Source: an uncultured Chlorobiaceae bacterium (GTDB taxonomy: Bacteria; Bacteroidota; Chlorobiia; Chlorobiales; Chlorobiaceae). From it: a DNA stretch of 25,234 bases. Positions 8,150 to 13,908 of this stretch are shown piece by piece. The translations under genes were made by a program, and so were the position numbers. How positions within the stretch are numbered: position 1 is the stretch's first letter; each line of letters opens with the position of its first letter. Below the pieces are notes generated by a model that made no database searches, was not told the DNA's origin, and was given only the letters and a program-made list of their open reading frames with translations. The stretch spans positions 1 through 25,234 of the forward strand of contig CAIXCO010000191.1 in NCBI GenBank assembly GCA_903917955.1, written 5' to 3'.

Positions 8150-8259
8150 CTATCATCGAGAAAGGTGGAGGGACTGGCCCTGAGAAGCCTTGGCAACCGT
8201 CATTACCACAATGAGCGGTGCCAATTCCATCCCGGAATAAAGGCCGGGAATGATGATGG
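8150..8259 (+). ncRNA. SAM-I (S-box) riboswitch aptamer
   Basis: The sequence has the conserved S-box core: GAGAAAGGTGGAGGGACTGG, then CCCTGAGAAGCC, TTGGCAACC, GCGGTGCCAATTCC and a closing GATGATGG. P1 pairs CTATCATC (8150-8157) with GATGATGG (8252-8259), with one G:T pair. P3 is CCG-TCATT / AATGA-g-CGG, and P4 is CCCGG-aataaagg-CCGGG. It senses S-adenosylmethionine and normally lowers expression of methionine-biosynthesis genes when SAM is plentiful. The downstream gene, metX, fits exactly. Confidence 0.95.
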
Positions 8260-8333
8260 TATGTATGCCTTTCTTCCGGGTTCATACCTCTCTTCGGATA
8301 TTTTTCCTGTAACTGGTTACTTTGTAACGGGTT
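8258..8333 (+). promoter_or_regulatory. Possible expression platform of the SAM riboswitch
   Basis: GGTATG (8258-8263), whose first two bases belong to P1, can pair with CATACC (8283-8288). A second hairpin pairs AACTGGTTAC (8311-8320) with GTAACGGGTT (8324-8333) apart from one mismatch. Neither is followed by a U-run, so a standard transcription terminator is not evident. A translational or Rho-type readout is possible. The 62 bases from here to the metX ATG show no strong Shine-Dalgarno sequence. Confidence 0.35.
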
Positions 8334-8395
8334 GATCATACTGGTGATAGCAAGGCCGTTTTTGAACAAGCCATTGCAAAACTGACACGAAGCGC

Positions 8396-9472
8396 ATGAG
8401 AGCATATACTGAGTTGATTTCCAACAAAACGCACTATTTCGATACCACAGAACCCTTTCAGACCGAGCTTGGCGATACGCTTCCTTCGGTGCGGGTTGCC
8501 TACAGAACCTGGGGAACACTCAATGAGCGCAAAGATAATGTGGTGCTTGTCTGCCAGGCACTTACCGGTTCTGCTGATGCAGATGGCTGGTGGGAGGGAA
8601 TGTTTTCACAAGGGGGCGCTTTTGATGAGAGCGTGGATTTCATGGTCTGCAGCAATGTGCTTGGCAGTTGCTATGGTACGACGGGCCCAACATCCCTCAA
8701 TCCTCTTACTGGACGCAATTATGGCCCCGATTTTCCACTGATCACGATCAGGGATATGGTTGAGGTACAGCGGCTTCTGCTTGCAGGTCTCGGCATTGAG
8801 CGTGTCAAGCTCGTTGTCGGAGCCTCTCTTGGAGGTATGCAGGTTCTTGAGTGGGGTGCACTTTATCCTGACATTGTTCAGGCTCTTATGCCGATGGGCG
8901 CTTCCGGCCGTCACTCGGCATGGTGCATAGCGCAGAGCGAAGCCCAACGGCAGGCGATTTATGCCGATCGAGACTGGAACGATGGATGGTACGAGGCCGG
9001 TCATCCTCCGGCAAGAGGGCTTGCTGCTGCAAGGATGATGGCCATGTGCAGTTACCGGAGCTTCGAAAACTTCCAGGCACGGTTTGGTCGGGAGTATCAT
9101 CACGGCACAACATTTAAGGCGGAGAGCTATCTGCACCATCAGGGGCGCAAACTGGTCGAGCGTTTTGATGCCAACAGCTACGTTGCCCTTACCAAAGCGA
9201 TGGATCTGCACGATCTCGGGCGGGGCAGGGGAGCTTATGAGGATGTTTTGCGCTCCATTGCGCTTCCTGTGGAGATTCTCTCCATCAATTCCGATATTCT
9301 TTACCCGAAAGAGGAGCAGGAGGAGCTTGCCCGGTTTATGCCAAAATCAAGCATTCTTTACCTCGATGAGCCATACGGCCATGACGCTTTTCTTATTGAT
9401 GTTGAAAAGGTGAGCCGTATGGTCAGGGAGTTTTTGGATGGGAGGGCTTTGCAGGCTCACTCTGCGGCTTGA
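8396..9472 (+). CDS. metX: Homoserine O-acetyltransferase
   Basis: A 358-residue alpha/beta-hydrolase-fold enzyme that acetylates homoserine with acetyl-CoA, the first committed step of methionine synthesis by direct sulfhydrylation. The nucleophile elbow GASLGGMQVLEW contains Ser144. The rest of the triad is Asp300 (INSDILYP) and His329 (YGHDAFL). The family landmarks LPSVRVAYRTWGTLN and LVCQALTGSADADGWWEG are near the N-terminus, and SNVLGSCYGTTGPTSLNP follows. Length is normal for bacterial MetX. A succinyl-transferring variant cannot be excluded from motifs alone. The gene is monocistronic, sits behind a SAM-I riboswitch, and its last 16 bases overlap the end of the convergent serS. Confidence 0.95.
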   Translation: MRAYTELISNKTHYFDTTEPFQTELGDTLPSVRVAYRTWGTLNERKDNVVLVCQALTGSADADGWWEGMFSQGGAFDESVDFMVCSNVLGSCYGTTGPTSLNPLTGRNYGPDFPLITIRDMVEVQRLLLAGLGIERVKLVVGASLGGMQVLEWGALYPDIVQALMPMGASGRHSAWCIAQSEAQRQAIYADRDWNDGWYEAGHPPARGLAAARMMAMCSYRSFENFQARFGREYHHGTTFKAESYLHHQGRKLVERFDANSYVALTKAMDLHDLGRGRGAYEDVLRSIALPVEILSINSDILYPKEEQEELARFMPKSSILYLDEPYGHDAFLIDVEKVSRMVREFLDGRALQAHSAA

Positions 9473-10770
9473 ATCTCGTCAAACCTCGTGTAGTGGCGCA
9501 AAACCTCCGGAATCATGATGGAACCTTCCGCAGTCTGGTAGTGCTCAAGCAGGGAGACCATGAGTCGGGAGGTAGCCAGGCCTGAGCCATTCAGGGTGTG
9601 GACAAATTCAGGTTTTGCATTGCTCTCCGGTTTGAAGCGAATGTTGGCACGCCGCGACTGATAATCCTCAAAGTTGGAACAGCTCGATGCTTCAAGATAT
9701 TTCTGTTCCGCCGGTGACCAGACCTCAATGTCATAACACTTCGTTGCATTGGCACTGATGTCGCCGCTGCAAAGTAAAAGCACCCGGTAGGGAATTTTCA
9801 GGGCGGTGAGAATTGCTTCAGCATTTTCACGAATCATTTCAAGCGCGTCGTATGACTCCTCGGGCCGGGTAAACTTTACCATCTCAACCTTGTTGAACTG
9901 GTGTACCCTCAGGAAGCCCCTGGTATCCTTGCCATAGCTTCCCGCTTCACGACGGAAACAGGCTGAGTAGGCAGCATAGGAGATCGGCAGTGCCTTTGGA
10001 TCCAGCATTTCTCCACGGTGCAGATTGGTTACTGGCACCTCTGCTGTTGGTATGGCGTAGAGATCATCCTCCCCGATATGGTAGACCTGGTCGGCGAATT
10101 TCGGCCACTGTCCGGTGCCCCTGAGTGACTCCCTGTTGACGAAAAAGGGCGGAAAGACCTCGATATAGCCGTGACGCTCAGTATGGCAGTCGAGCATGAA
10201 GTTAATCAGTGCTCGTTCAAGGCGAGCACCTTTTCCCATGTAGACAGGAAAGCCTGCTCCGCAAACCTTTGCTCCTCGTTCAAAATCAAGAATCTTGAGG
10301 GATTTCCCCAGCTCAAGGTGATTCTTGACCGGAAAGTCAAAAGTGTAGGGAAAGGATACCGGTTCCCCGAAGAGCTGGTTGTCGTCAGCAGAACGCCCGG
10401 CCGGAACCGACTGGTGCAGCTTATTGGGAAGCCCCAGAAGAATGGACTCAATCTTTTTTTCAATACCTTCGGAGCCGTTGAGCAGGGTGTCTATTTCGGC
10501 AATCCTTGCCCCTTCAAAATCGGCTGTTTCCATGATGGTCTTTAGCTCGTTTTCAAAGGATGTATCGCCTCTTTTTTTCAAGGCTGCAAGATCTTTTGAG
10601 CGCTTGTTGCGCAGTGCTTTCAGATCATCAGATTCCCTTACGAGCGCCTTGCGTTTTTCTTCCAGATCAAGAAGCTGGTTGATTTTTGGCTCTTCGGAGG
10701 CAAGCTGACGCTTGTGCAGCATGGCGACAACCTCCTCCGGATTCTGGCGAATATAGTTAATATCAAGCAT
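9457..10770 (-). CDS. serS: Seryl-tRNA synthetase
   Basis: A 437-residue class II aminoacyl-tRNA synthetase that charges tRNA-Ser with serine. It starts MLDINYIRQNPEEVVAMLHK, the typical bacterial SerS opening. A long charged coiled-coil arm follows (about residues 25-110) that binds the long variable arm of the tRNA. The catalytic domain has the motif 2 region (AYSACFRREAGSYGKDTRG), the serine/ATP pocket (QFNKVEMVKF) and the motif 3 region (NGSGLATSRLMVSLLEHYQ). Length is normal. It is the last gene of a minus-strand set: yqeY ends 18 bases upstream. Its 3' end overlaps metX by 16 bases in opposite orientation. Confidence 0.96.
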   Translation of the reverse strand: MLDINYIRQNPEEVVAMLHKRQLASEEPKINQLLDLEEKRKALVRESDDLKALRNKRSKDLAALKKRGDTSFENELKTIMETADFEGARIAEIDTLLNGSEGIEKKIESILLGLPNKLHQSVPAGRSADDNQLFGEPVSFPYTFDFPVKNHLELGKSLKILDFERGAKVCGAGFPVYMGKGARLERALINFMLDCHTERHGYIEVFPPFFVNRESLRGTGQWPKFADQVYHIGEDDLYAIPTAEVPVTNLHRGEMLDPKALPISYAAYSACFRREAGSYGKDTRGFLRVHQFNKVEMVKFTRPEESYDALEMIRENAEAILTALKIPYRVLLLCSGDISANATKCYDIEVWSPAEQKYLEASSCSNFEDYQSRRANIRFKPESNAKPEFVHTLNGSGLATSRLMVSLLEHYQTAEGSIMIPEVLRHYTRFDEIQAAE

Positions 10771-10788
10771 GATGTTGAAGGGAGTGGG

Positions 10789-11247
10789 TTATGCTGAAAG
10801 CAGTGACTTGACGATTTCCTGAACCTTGGTGCCGTCAGCCTTTCCTTTAAGTGCTTTCATGGCAAGGCCCATGACTTTTCCGATATCTTTCATGGATGTT
10901 GCTCCTGTTTTGGCTACAATATCCTCTACAGCAGCCCTGACATCTTCATCCGAAACCGGCTCAGGCAGATACTCTTCGATAACGGTGAGTTCAGAGAGTT
11001 CTATTGCGGCCAGGTCGGGACGGTTTCCGGCGGTAAACTGCTCGATGGCATCCCGCCGTTTTTTTGCAAGGCTGACGAGCACTTCAATCTCCTGCTCCTC
11101 ACTCAGTACTCCCTTGCCAGCAACGCGGATGGAGACCTCTTTTTCAAGGAGCGTTGCCCGAATAGAACGGATGGCGTTCAGACGGGTCTTGTCGCCGCTT
11201 TTCATTGAATTTTTCAGATCCAGGTCTATTTTTTCTTTCAGACTCAT
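10789..11247 (-). CDS. yqeY: GatB/YqeY domain protein
   Basis: A 152-residue single-domain protein of the GatB/YqeY family. It begins MSLKEKIDLDLKNSMKSGDK, followed by TRLNAIRSIRATLLEKEV, and has EYLPEPVSDEDVRAAVEDIV, ATSMKDIGKVMGLAMKALKG and a GTKVQEIVKSLL end. The domain resembles the tRNA-binding tail of the amidotransferase subunit GatB. The free-standing protein has no firmly established function, but tRNA binding is a reasonable inference. Its position directly upstream of serS (18 bases) fits a translation-related role. There is no clear Shine-Dalgarno sequence before the ATG at 11247. Confidence 0.9.
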   Translation of the reverse strand: MSLKEKIDLDLKNSMKSGDKTRLNAIRSIRATLLEKEVSIRVAGKGVLSEEQEIEVLVSLAKKRRDAIEQFTAGNRPDLAAIELSELTVIEEYLPEPVSDEDVRAAVEDIVAKTGATSMKDIGKVMGLAMKALKGKADGTKVQEIVKSLLSA

Positions 11248-11302
11248 GGTTGTTTGTGCTCAAAAGTTTATTTAAAAAGAAGAATCGGCAAAATACAGGA
11301 AA

Positions 11303-11329
11303 AAAAGCGGCTTTCCCACAAGAGCTTTT
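11303..11329 (-). terminator. Weak terminator-like hairpin between the SDR gene and yqeY
   Basis: On the minus strand AAAAGC (11329-11324) can pair with GCTTTT (11308-11303), followed by two more T. The loop is 15 bases and the stem is AU-rich. It may partly separate the SDR gene from yqeY-serS, but it is poor evidence. Confidence 0.25.
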
Positions 11330-11335
11330 GCTTTG

Positions 11336-12067
11336 TTATTCATTGATATCGCCGCAAACCGGCCTCAGCACAAGCTCTTCAACCGACGTTCGCTGTGGCA
11401 TGAAATAGGCGCCGACAACAGGAGCTGCAATATCTTCGGGCCGCATCATCACCGATTTCATGGTGTCGGGCACCTCTCCCCACATCGGCGTATACACCGC
11501 ACCGGGCATGACATTGGTAATTCGGACATTGCACTCTTTTGCATAGAGTCGCATTGCTTCAACCAGTCCCTTCTGTCCGAATTTTGACATACAGTAGATT
11601 GAAGAGCTTTTGAAGGCGATCTCCGCTGCAATGGAGGTTATAAAGAAAATGTGGCCTGCTTTTCTCTCTTCCATGATCGCAAAAACTCTTTGTGTGAGGA
11701 AAAAGGTGCCCTTGAGGTTTGTCGACATGGTATAGTCAAAATCCTCCTCTGTCATATCGGCGAGTGGTTTGAACCGTCCAACTCCGGCATTGTTGACCAG
11801 GCAGTCAATGGTTCCGTAACGCTCCAGCGTCGTGCTGACGAGACGCTCAATCTGGGCGGTATCGGCAATGTCCGCCTGAAAGATATCCGCAGTTGCCTCG
11901 AATGAGCGGCACTCGCTGGCAACCGACTCCAGATCGGAAATGGTTCTTGATACAAGGATAAGCACGGGCTCAAAACCCTTCTGCGTTCCTGTTGCCCGGG
12001 CAAACTCAAGGGCAATGGCCTTGCCGATTCCCTTGCCAGCTCCGGTGATAATGATAATCTGTTTCAT
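11336..12067 (-). CDS. Short-chain dehydrogenase, sepiapterin-reductase-like
   Basis: A 243-residue classical SDR, NADP(H)-dependent by family. The cofactor motif TGAGKGIG (8-15), NNAG (92-95) and the catalytic Ser145, Tyr158 and Lys162 (IYCMSKFGQKG) are all present. The sequence closely resembles my memory of the Chlorobaculum tepidum sepiapterin reductase. That enzyme reduces 6-pyruvoyl-tetrahydropterin or sepiapterin to L-threo-tetrahydrobiopterin. Shared stretches include TGAGKGIG, EFARA, FEPVL, LVNNAGVGRF, TEEDFDYTM, TNLKGTFFLTQ, SSIYCMSKFGQ, PGAVYTPMWG and PEDIAAPVV. Function is therefore inferred from resemblance, and an unrelated SDR substrate cannot be ruled out. The QueD/PTPS homologue at 13353-13784 could supply its substrate. 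It is 88 bases upstream of yqeY on the same strand and may be read through into yqeY-serS. Confidence 0.85.
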   Translation of the reverse strand: MKQIIIITGAGKGIGKAIALEFARATGTQKGFEPVLILVSRTISDLESVASECRSFEATADIFQADIADTAQIERLVSTTLERYGTIDCLVNNAGVGRFKPLADMTEEDFDYTMSTNLKGTFFLTQRVFAIMEERKAGHIFFITSIAAEIAFKSSSIYCMSKFGQKGLVEAMRLYAKECNVRITNVMPGAVYTPMWGEVPDTMKSVMMRPEDIAAPVVGAYFMPQRTSVEELVLRPVCGDINE

Positions 12068-12199
12068 TTTTTTTTGTGGATAGCGTTTTTTTTCACGTTA
12101 TGAGAGCTCTTGCCACTCTTTATGAATAGCATTAAGAACGTCATGCAATGCTGTTTTTCTTCGCAGAAACGAAATAAGTGAGAAAATATTTATATATTC

Positions 12200-12247
12200 G
12201 TAACGTAAATAAACTGCGGATGCGTTACTTGGCCGCATTGCACATCC
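12200..12247 (+). promoter_or_regulatory. Cold-shock leader with mutually exclusive stems
   Basis: Three complementary pairs overlap: GTAACG (12200-12205) with CGTTAC (12223-12228), TGCGG (12215-12219) with CCGCA (12233-12237), and GGATG (12218-12222) with CATCC (12243-12247). The first cannot coexist with the second without a pseudoknot, and the second and third share two G residues. The element ends 29 bases before the cold-shock ATG. Leaders of cold-shock genes in other bacteria change fold with temperature; whether this one does is inference. Confidence 0.4.
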
Positions 12248-12276
12248 TCGAAAAATGGTAAATTTTCAGGTTTATC

Positions 12277-12531
12277 ATGGCAATAAGTAAAGTTAAATGG
12301 TTTGATGGCAAAAAAGGCTACGGCTTTCTTTTGAATCCGGAGGGCGGAGAGGATATCTTTGTCCATTTTTCCGCCATCCAGTCGGATCAGAATTTCAAGG
12401 TATTGAACCAGGATGCCGACGTTGATTTTGAACTCGACACAACGCAGAAAGGGTTGCAGGCAAGAAATGTTCGTGAAATTTCTCCGAACGGCTCGGGTAA
12501 TTCTGTGACTGTCCAGATGTCGTTTGGCTGA
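12277..12531 (+). CDS. Cold-shock domain protein (CspA family)
   Basis: An 84-residue single OB-fold protein that binds single-stranded RNA or DNA and acts as an RNA chaperone. It starts MAISKVKWFDGKKGYGFLL. RNP1 is KGYGFL (13-18) and RNP2 is DIFVHFSAI (26-34). A typical CspA has about 67-70 residues. This one has about 14 more, in a Ser/Asn/Gly-containing tail with a QMSFG end whose role is unknown. An AGG motif (12265-12267) lies nine bases upstream of the ATG. The 209-base gap before the gene holds a leader with competing stems. The gene converges with radC, leaving 11 bases between stops. Confidence 0.93.
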   Translation: MAISKVKWFDGKKGYGFLLNPEGGEDIFVHFSAIQSDQNFKVLNQDADVDFELDTTQKGLQARNVREISPNGSGNSVTVQMSFG

Positions 12532-12544
12532 AGAGCAGCCTCTT
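12526..12544. terminator. Overlapping hairpins at the csp/radC junction
   Basis: GGCTG-aagag-CAGCC (12526-12540) and AAGAG-cagc-CTCTT (12531-12544) are alternative stems spanning both stop codons. They could mark the end of both convergent transcripts, but no T-run follows on either strand. Confidence 0.25.
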
Positions 12545-13211
12545 AGAGTATGCCGCTCTCCCGAAAGCTGAACCATCCCGTTTTTCCGGTGATGACGTGG
12601 TCGAGGAGGTCGATCTGGATGACTGCGCTCGCTTTTTTAAGGAGCTCGGTGACTTGTTTGTCGGCGCTGCTTGGTTCAGTATCGCCCGAGGGGTGGTTGT
12701 GCACCAGGATGATGGCGTGAGCACTCTCCTTTATGGCCGCCTTGAAAACCTCCCTTGGATGGATGAGGGCTGCATTGAGTGTTCCTACAGAGACAAGCTC
12801 GGTTTTTGTGATCTGGTTTTTGGTGTTCAGGTGAAGCACAAAGAGATGCTCTTTGGTTTCATCCGGAACCCGGCCCGCCATGTATTCAAAAATATCGCTT
12901 GCAGCCTGAATTTTTTTATTCTGGTTGCGGCTGTAGTGGAGTCGTTTGTTCAGTTCAAAGACCGCCACAATCTGCATTGCCTTGGCCGCCCCAATTCCCC
13001 TGACCTCCTGGAGTTCTTTGATCGTTATGCCGGAAAGTTTTTCAAGGGTAAATTTTGCAATAATTTCATTGCAGATATCAATAATGTTGAGGTTTTTTGT
13101 GCCGTTGCCCAGGATAATGGCAAGGAGCTCAGCCGGGCTGAGTGAGGCAGCTCCGCTGTGGAGCAGACGCTCCCTTGGTCTGCTGTCCGGGTCAAAATCA
13201 TGAATTCGCAT
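12543..13211 (-). CDS. radC: RadC family JAMM-domain protein
   Basis: A 222-residue protein from the ATG at 13211, which has AGAGG seven bases upstream. An in-frame start at 13280 would add 23 residues, but those do not look like the RadC N-terminus (expected M-x-I-x-D, then RPRERLL, as here). A helix-hairpin-helix motif (LQEVRGIGAAKA, about 68-79) precedes the JAMM metallo-domain. The JAMM motif is HNHPSGDTEPSSAD (171-184) with an upstream Glu in KEHLFVLHL. Despite the historical name, a DNA-repair role is not established. The gene lies downstream of the QueD/PTPS homologue on the same strand, separated by 141 bases that contain an inverted repeat. Confidence 0.92.
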   Translation of the reverse strand: MRIHDFDPDSRPRERLLHSGAASLSPAELLAIILGNGTKNLNIIDICNEIIAKFTLEKLSGITIKELQEVRGIGAAKAMQIVAVFELNKRLHYSRNQNKKIQAASDIFEYMAGRVPDETKEHLFVLHLNTKNQITKTELVSVGTLNAALIHPREVFKAAIKESAHAIILVHNHPSGDTEPSSADKQVTELLKKASAVIQIDLLDHVITGKTGWFSFRESGIL

Positions 13212-13231
13212 TGTTCGCCCTCTCCCGCTGG

Positions 13232-13282
13232 CGTTGAACCTTTTTGGTATCTTGTATGCAATAAAAGCGTACTGGTTCAACG
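13232..13282 (-). repeat. Inverted repeat upstream of radC
   Basis: CGTTGAACC (13232-13240) and GGTTCAACG (13274-13282) are a perfect nine-base inverted repeat with a 33-base loop. It lies between the QueD/PTPS homologue and radC, 20 bases before the radC start. It could be an RNA hairpin, a weak end to the upstream transcript, or a protein-binding site. The loop has no T-run next to a stem. Confidence 0.5.
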
Positions 13283-13352
13283 TAAAGAAAAAGAGGGAGA
13301 AGTGAAAATGTTACTTTTGCCCGGGTGTTCCGCTTTTGCTGAAAAGGAGAGT

Positions 13353-13784
13353 CTACAAGCCCTCATAGTCCGCCCAGTTGTTTGGAGTTTCGTACCATCG
13401 CAGTTGTTGAAGCCTTACTCCTTCCGGCAGATGGCGTTGAAGCTGGTTGAATGCCCATTTTGCAAGGCACTCGGCCGTTGGAGGTTCATCGGTAACCAGT
13501 ACCCGTGAATTGCGCTTGAGGATAAAGTCGAGATCTTCATGATCTTTTTTCCATACAGCAAAGCCGTGGTCGAGCTTGTCGTGAATCTCTGTCACCATGA
13601 TCTCCTTCAAAAACTTGAAATCCATCACCATTCCCTCTTCGCTGTCACCCTTCCGCTCAATCAGCTCTCCCTCGACCGTTGCGACAACCACCCCACGGTG
13701 GCCGTGCAACTGGTTGCAGAAGGAAAAGCTGTTCGGAAGGGTATGGCCGTAATCAATCTCTATTTTTCTTGAAATGCGCATCAT
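13353..13784 (-). CDS. QueD / 6-pyruvoyl-tetrahydropterin synthase homologue
   Basis: A 143-residue T-fold (tunnelling-fold) pterin enzyme. Zinc ligands are His14 (DYGHTLP) and His27 and His29 (LHGHRG). Cys23 precedes them in a C-x3-HGH arrangement. The mammalian PTPS has C-x5-HGH, so the spacing here is closer to QueD. The acid/base pair is KLDHGF (Asp and His, about 70-71) and a C-terminal Glu lies in YETPNNW. GMVMDF and PTAECLAKWAFN are family landmarks. Two activities are possible: 6-carboxy-tetrahydropterin synthase for queuosine, or 6-pyruvoyl-tetrahydropterin synthase for biopterin. No other queuosine genes are in the window, whereas a sepiapterin-reductase-like gene lies 1.3 kb away, which makes the biopterin role attractive. 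The first codons are ATG-ATG, and either could be used. It is upstream of radC on the same strand. Confidence 0.85.
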   Translation of the reverse strand: MMRISRKIEIDYGHTLPNSFSFCNQLHGHRGVVVATVEGELIERKGDSEEGMVMDFKFLKEIMVTEIHDKLDHGFAVWKKDHEDLDFILKRNSRVLVTDEPPTAECLAKWAFNQLQRHLPEGVRLQQLRWYETPNNWADYEGL

Positions 13785-13908
13785 TGTTGTCTGGTATTCT
13801 CCTTACGGGGTTTCTCTCTGGCTTGGCAAAGTGTACACAAAATATTGCTGTTTCACCAATCTGCTGCTTTTTTTGCACTCTTTTGCCGGAGACGCAACGC
13901 TTATTCCG

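Noticed and set aside
13233..13282. GGTTCAAC recalling a tRNA T-arm
   Set aside because: No acceptor, D-arm or anticodon-arm pairing fits around it; it is simply one arm of an inverted repeat.
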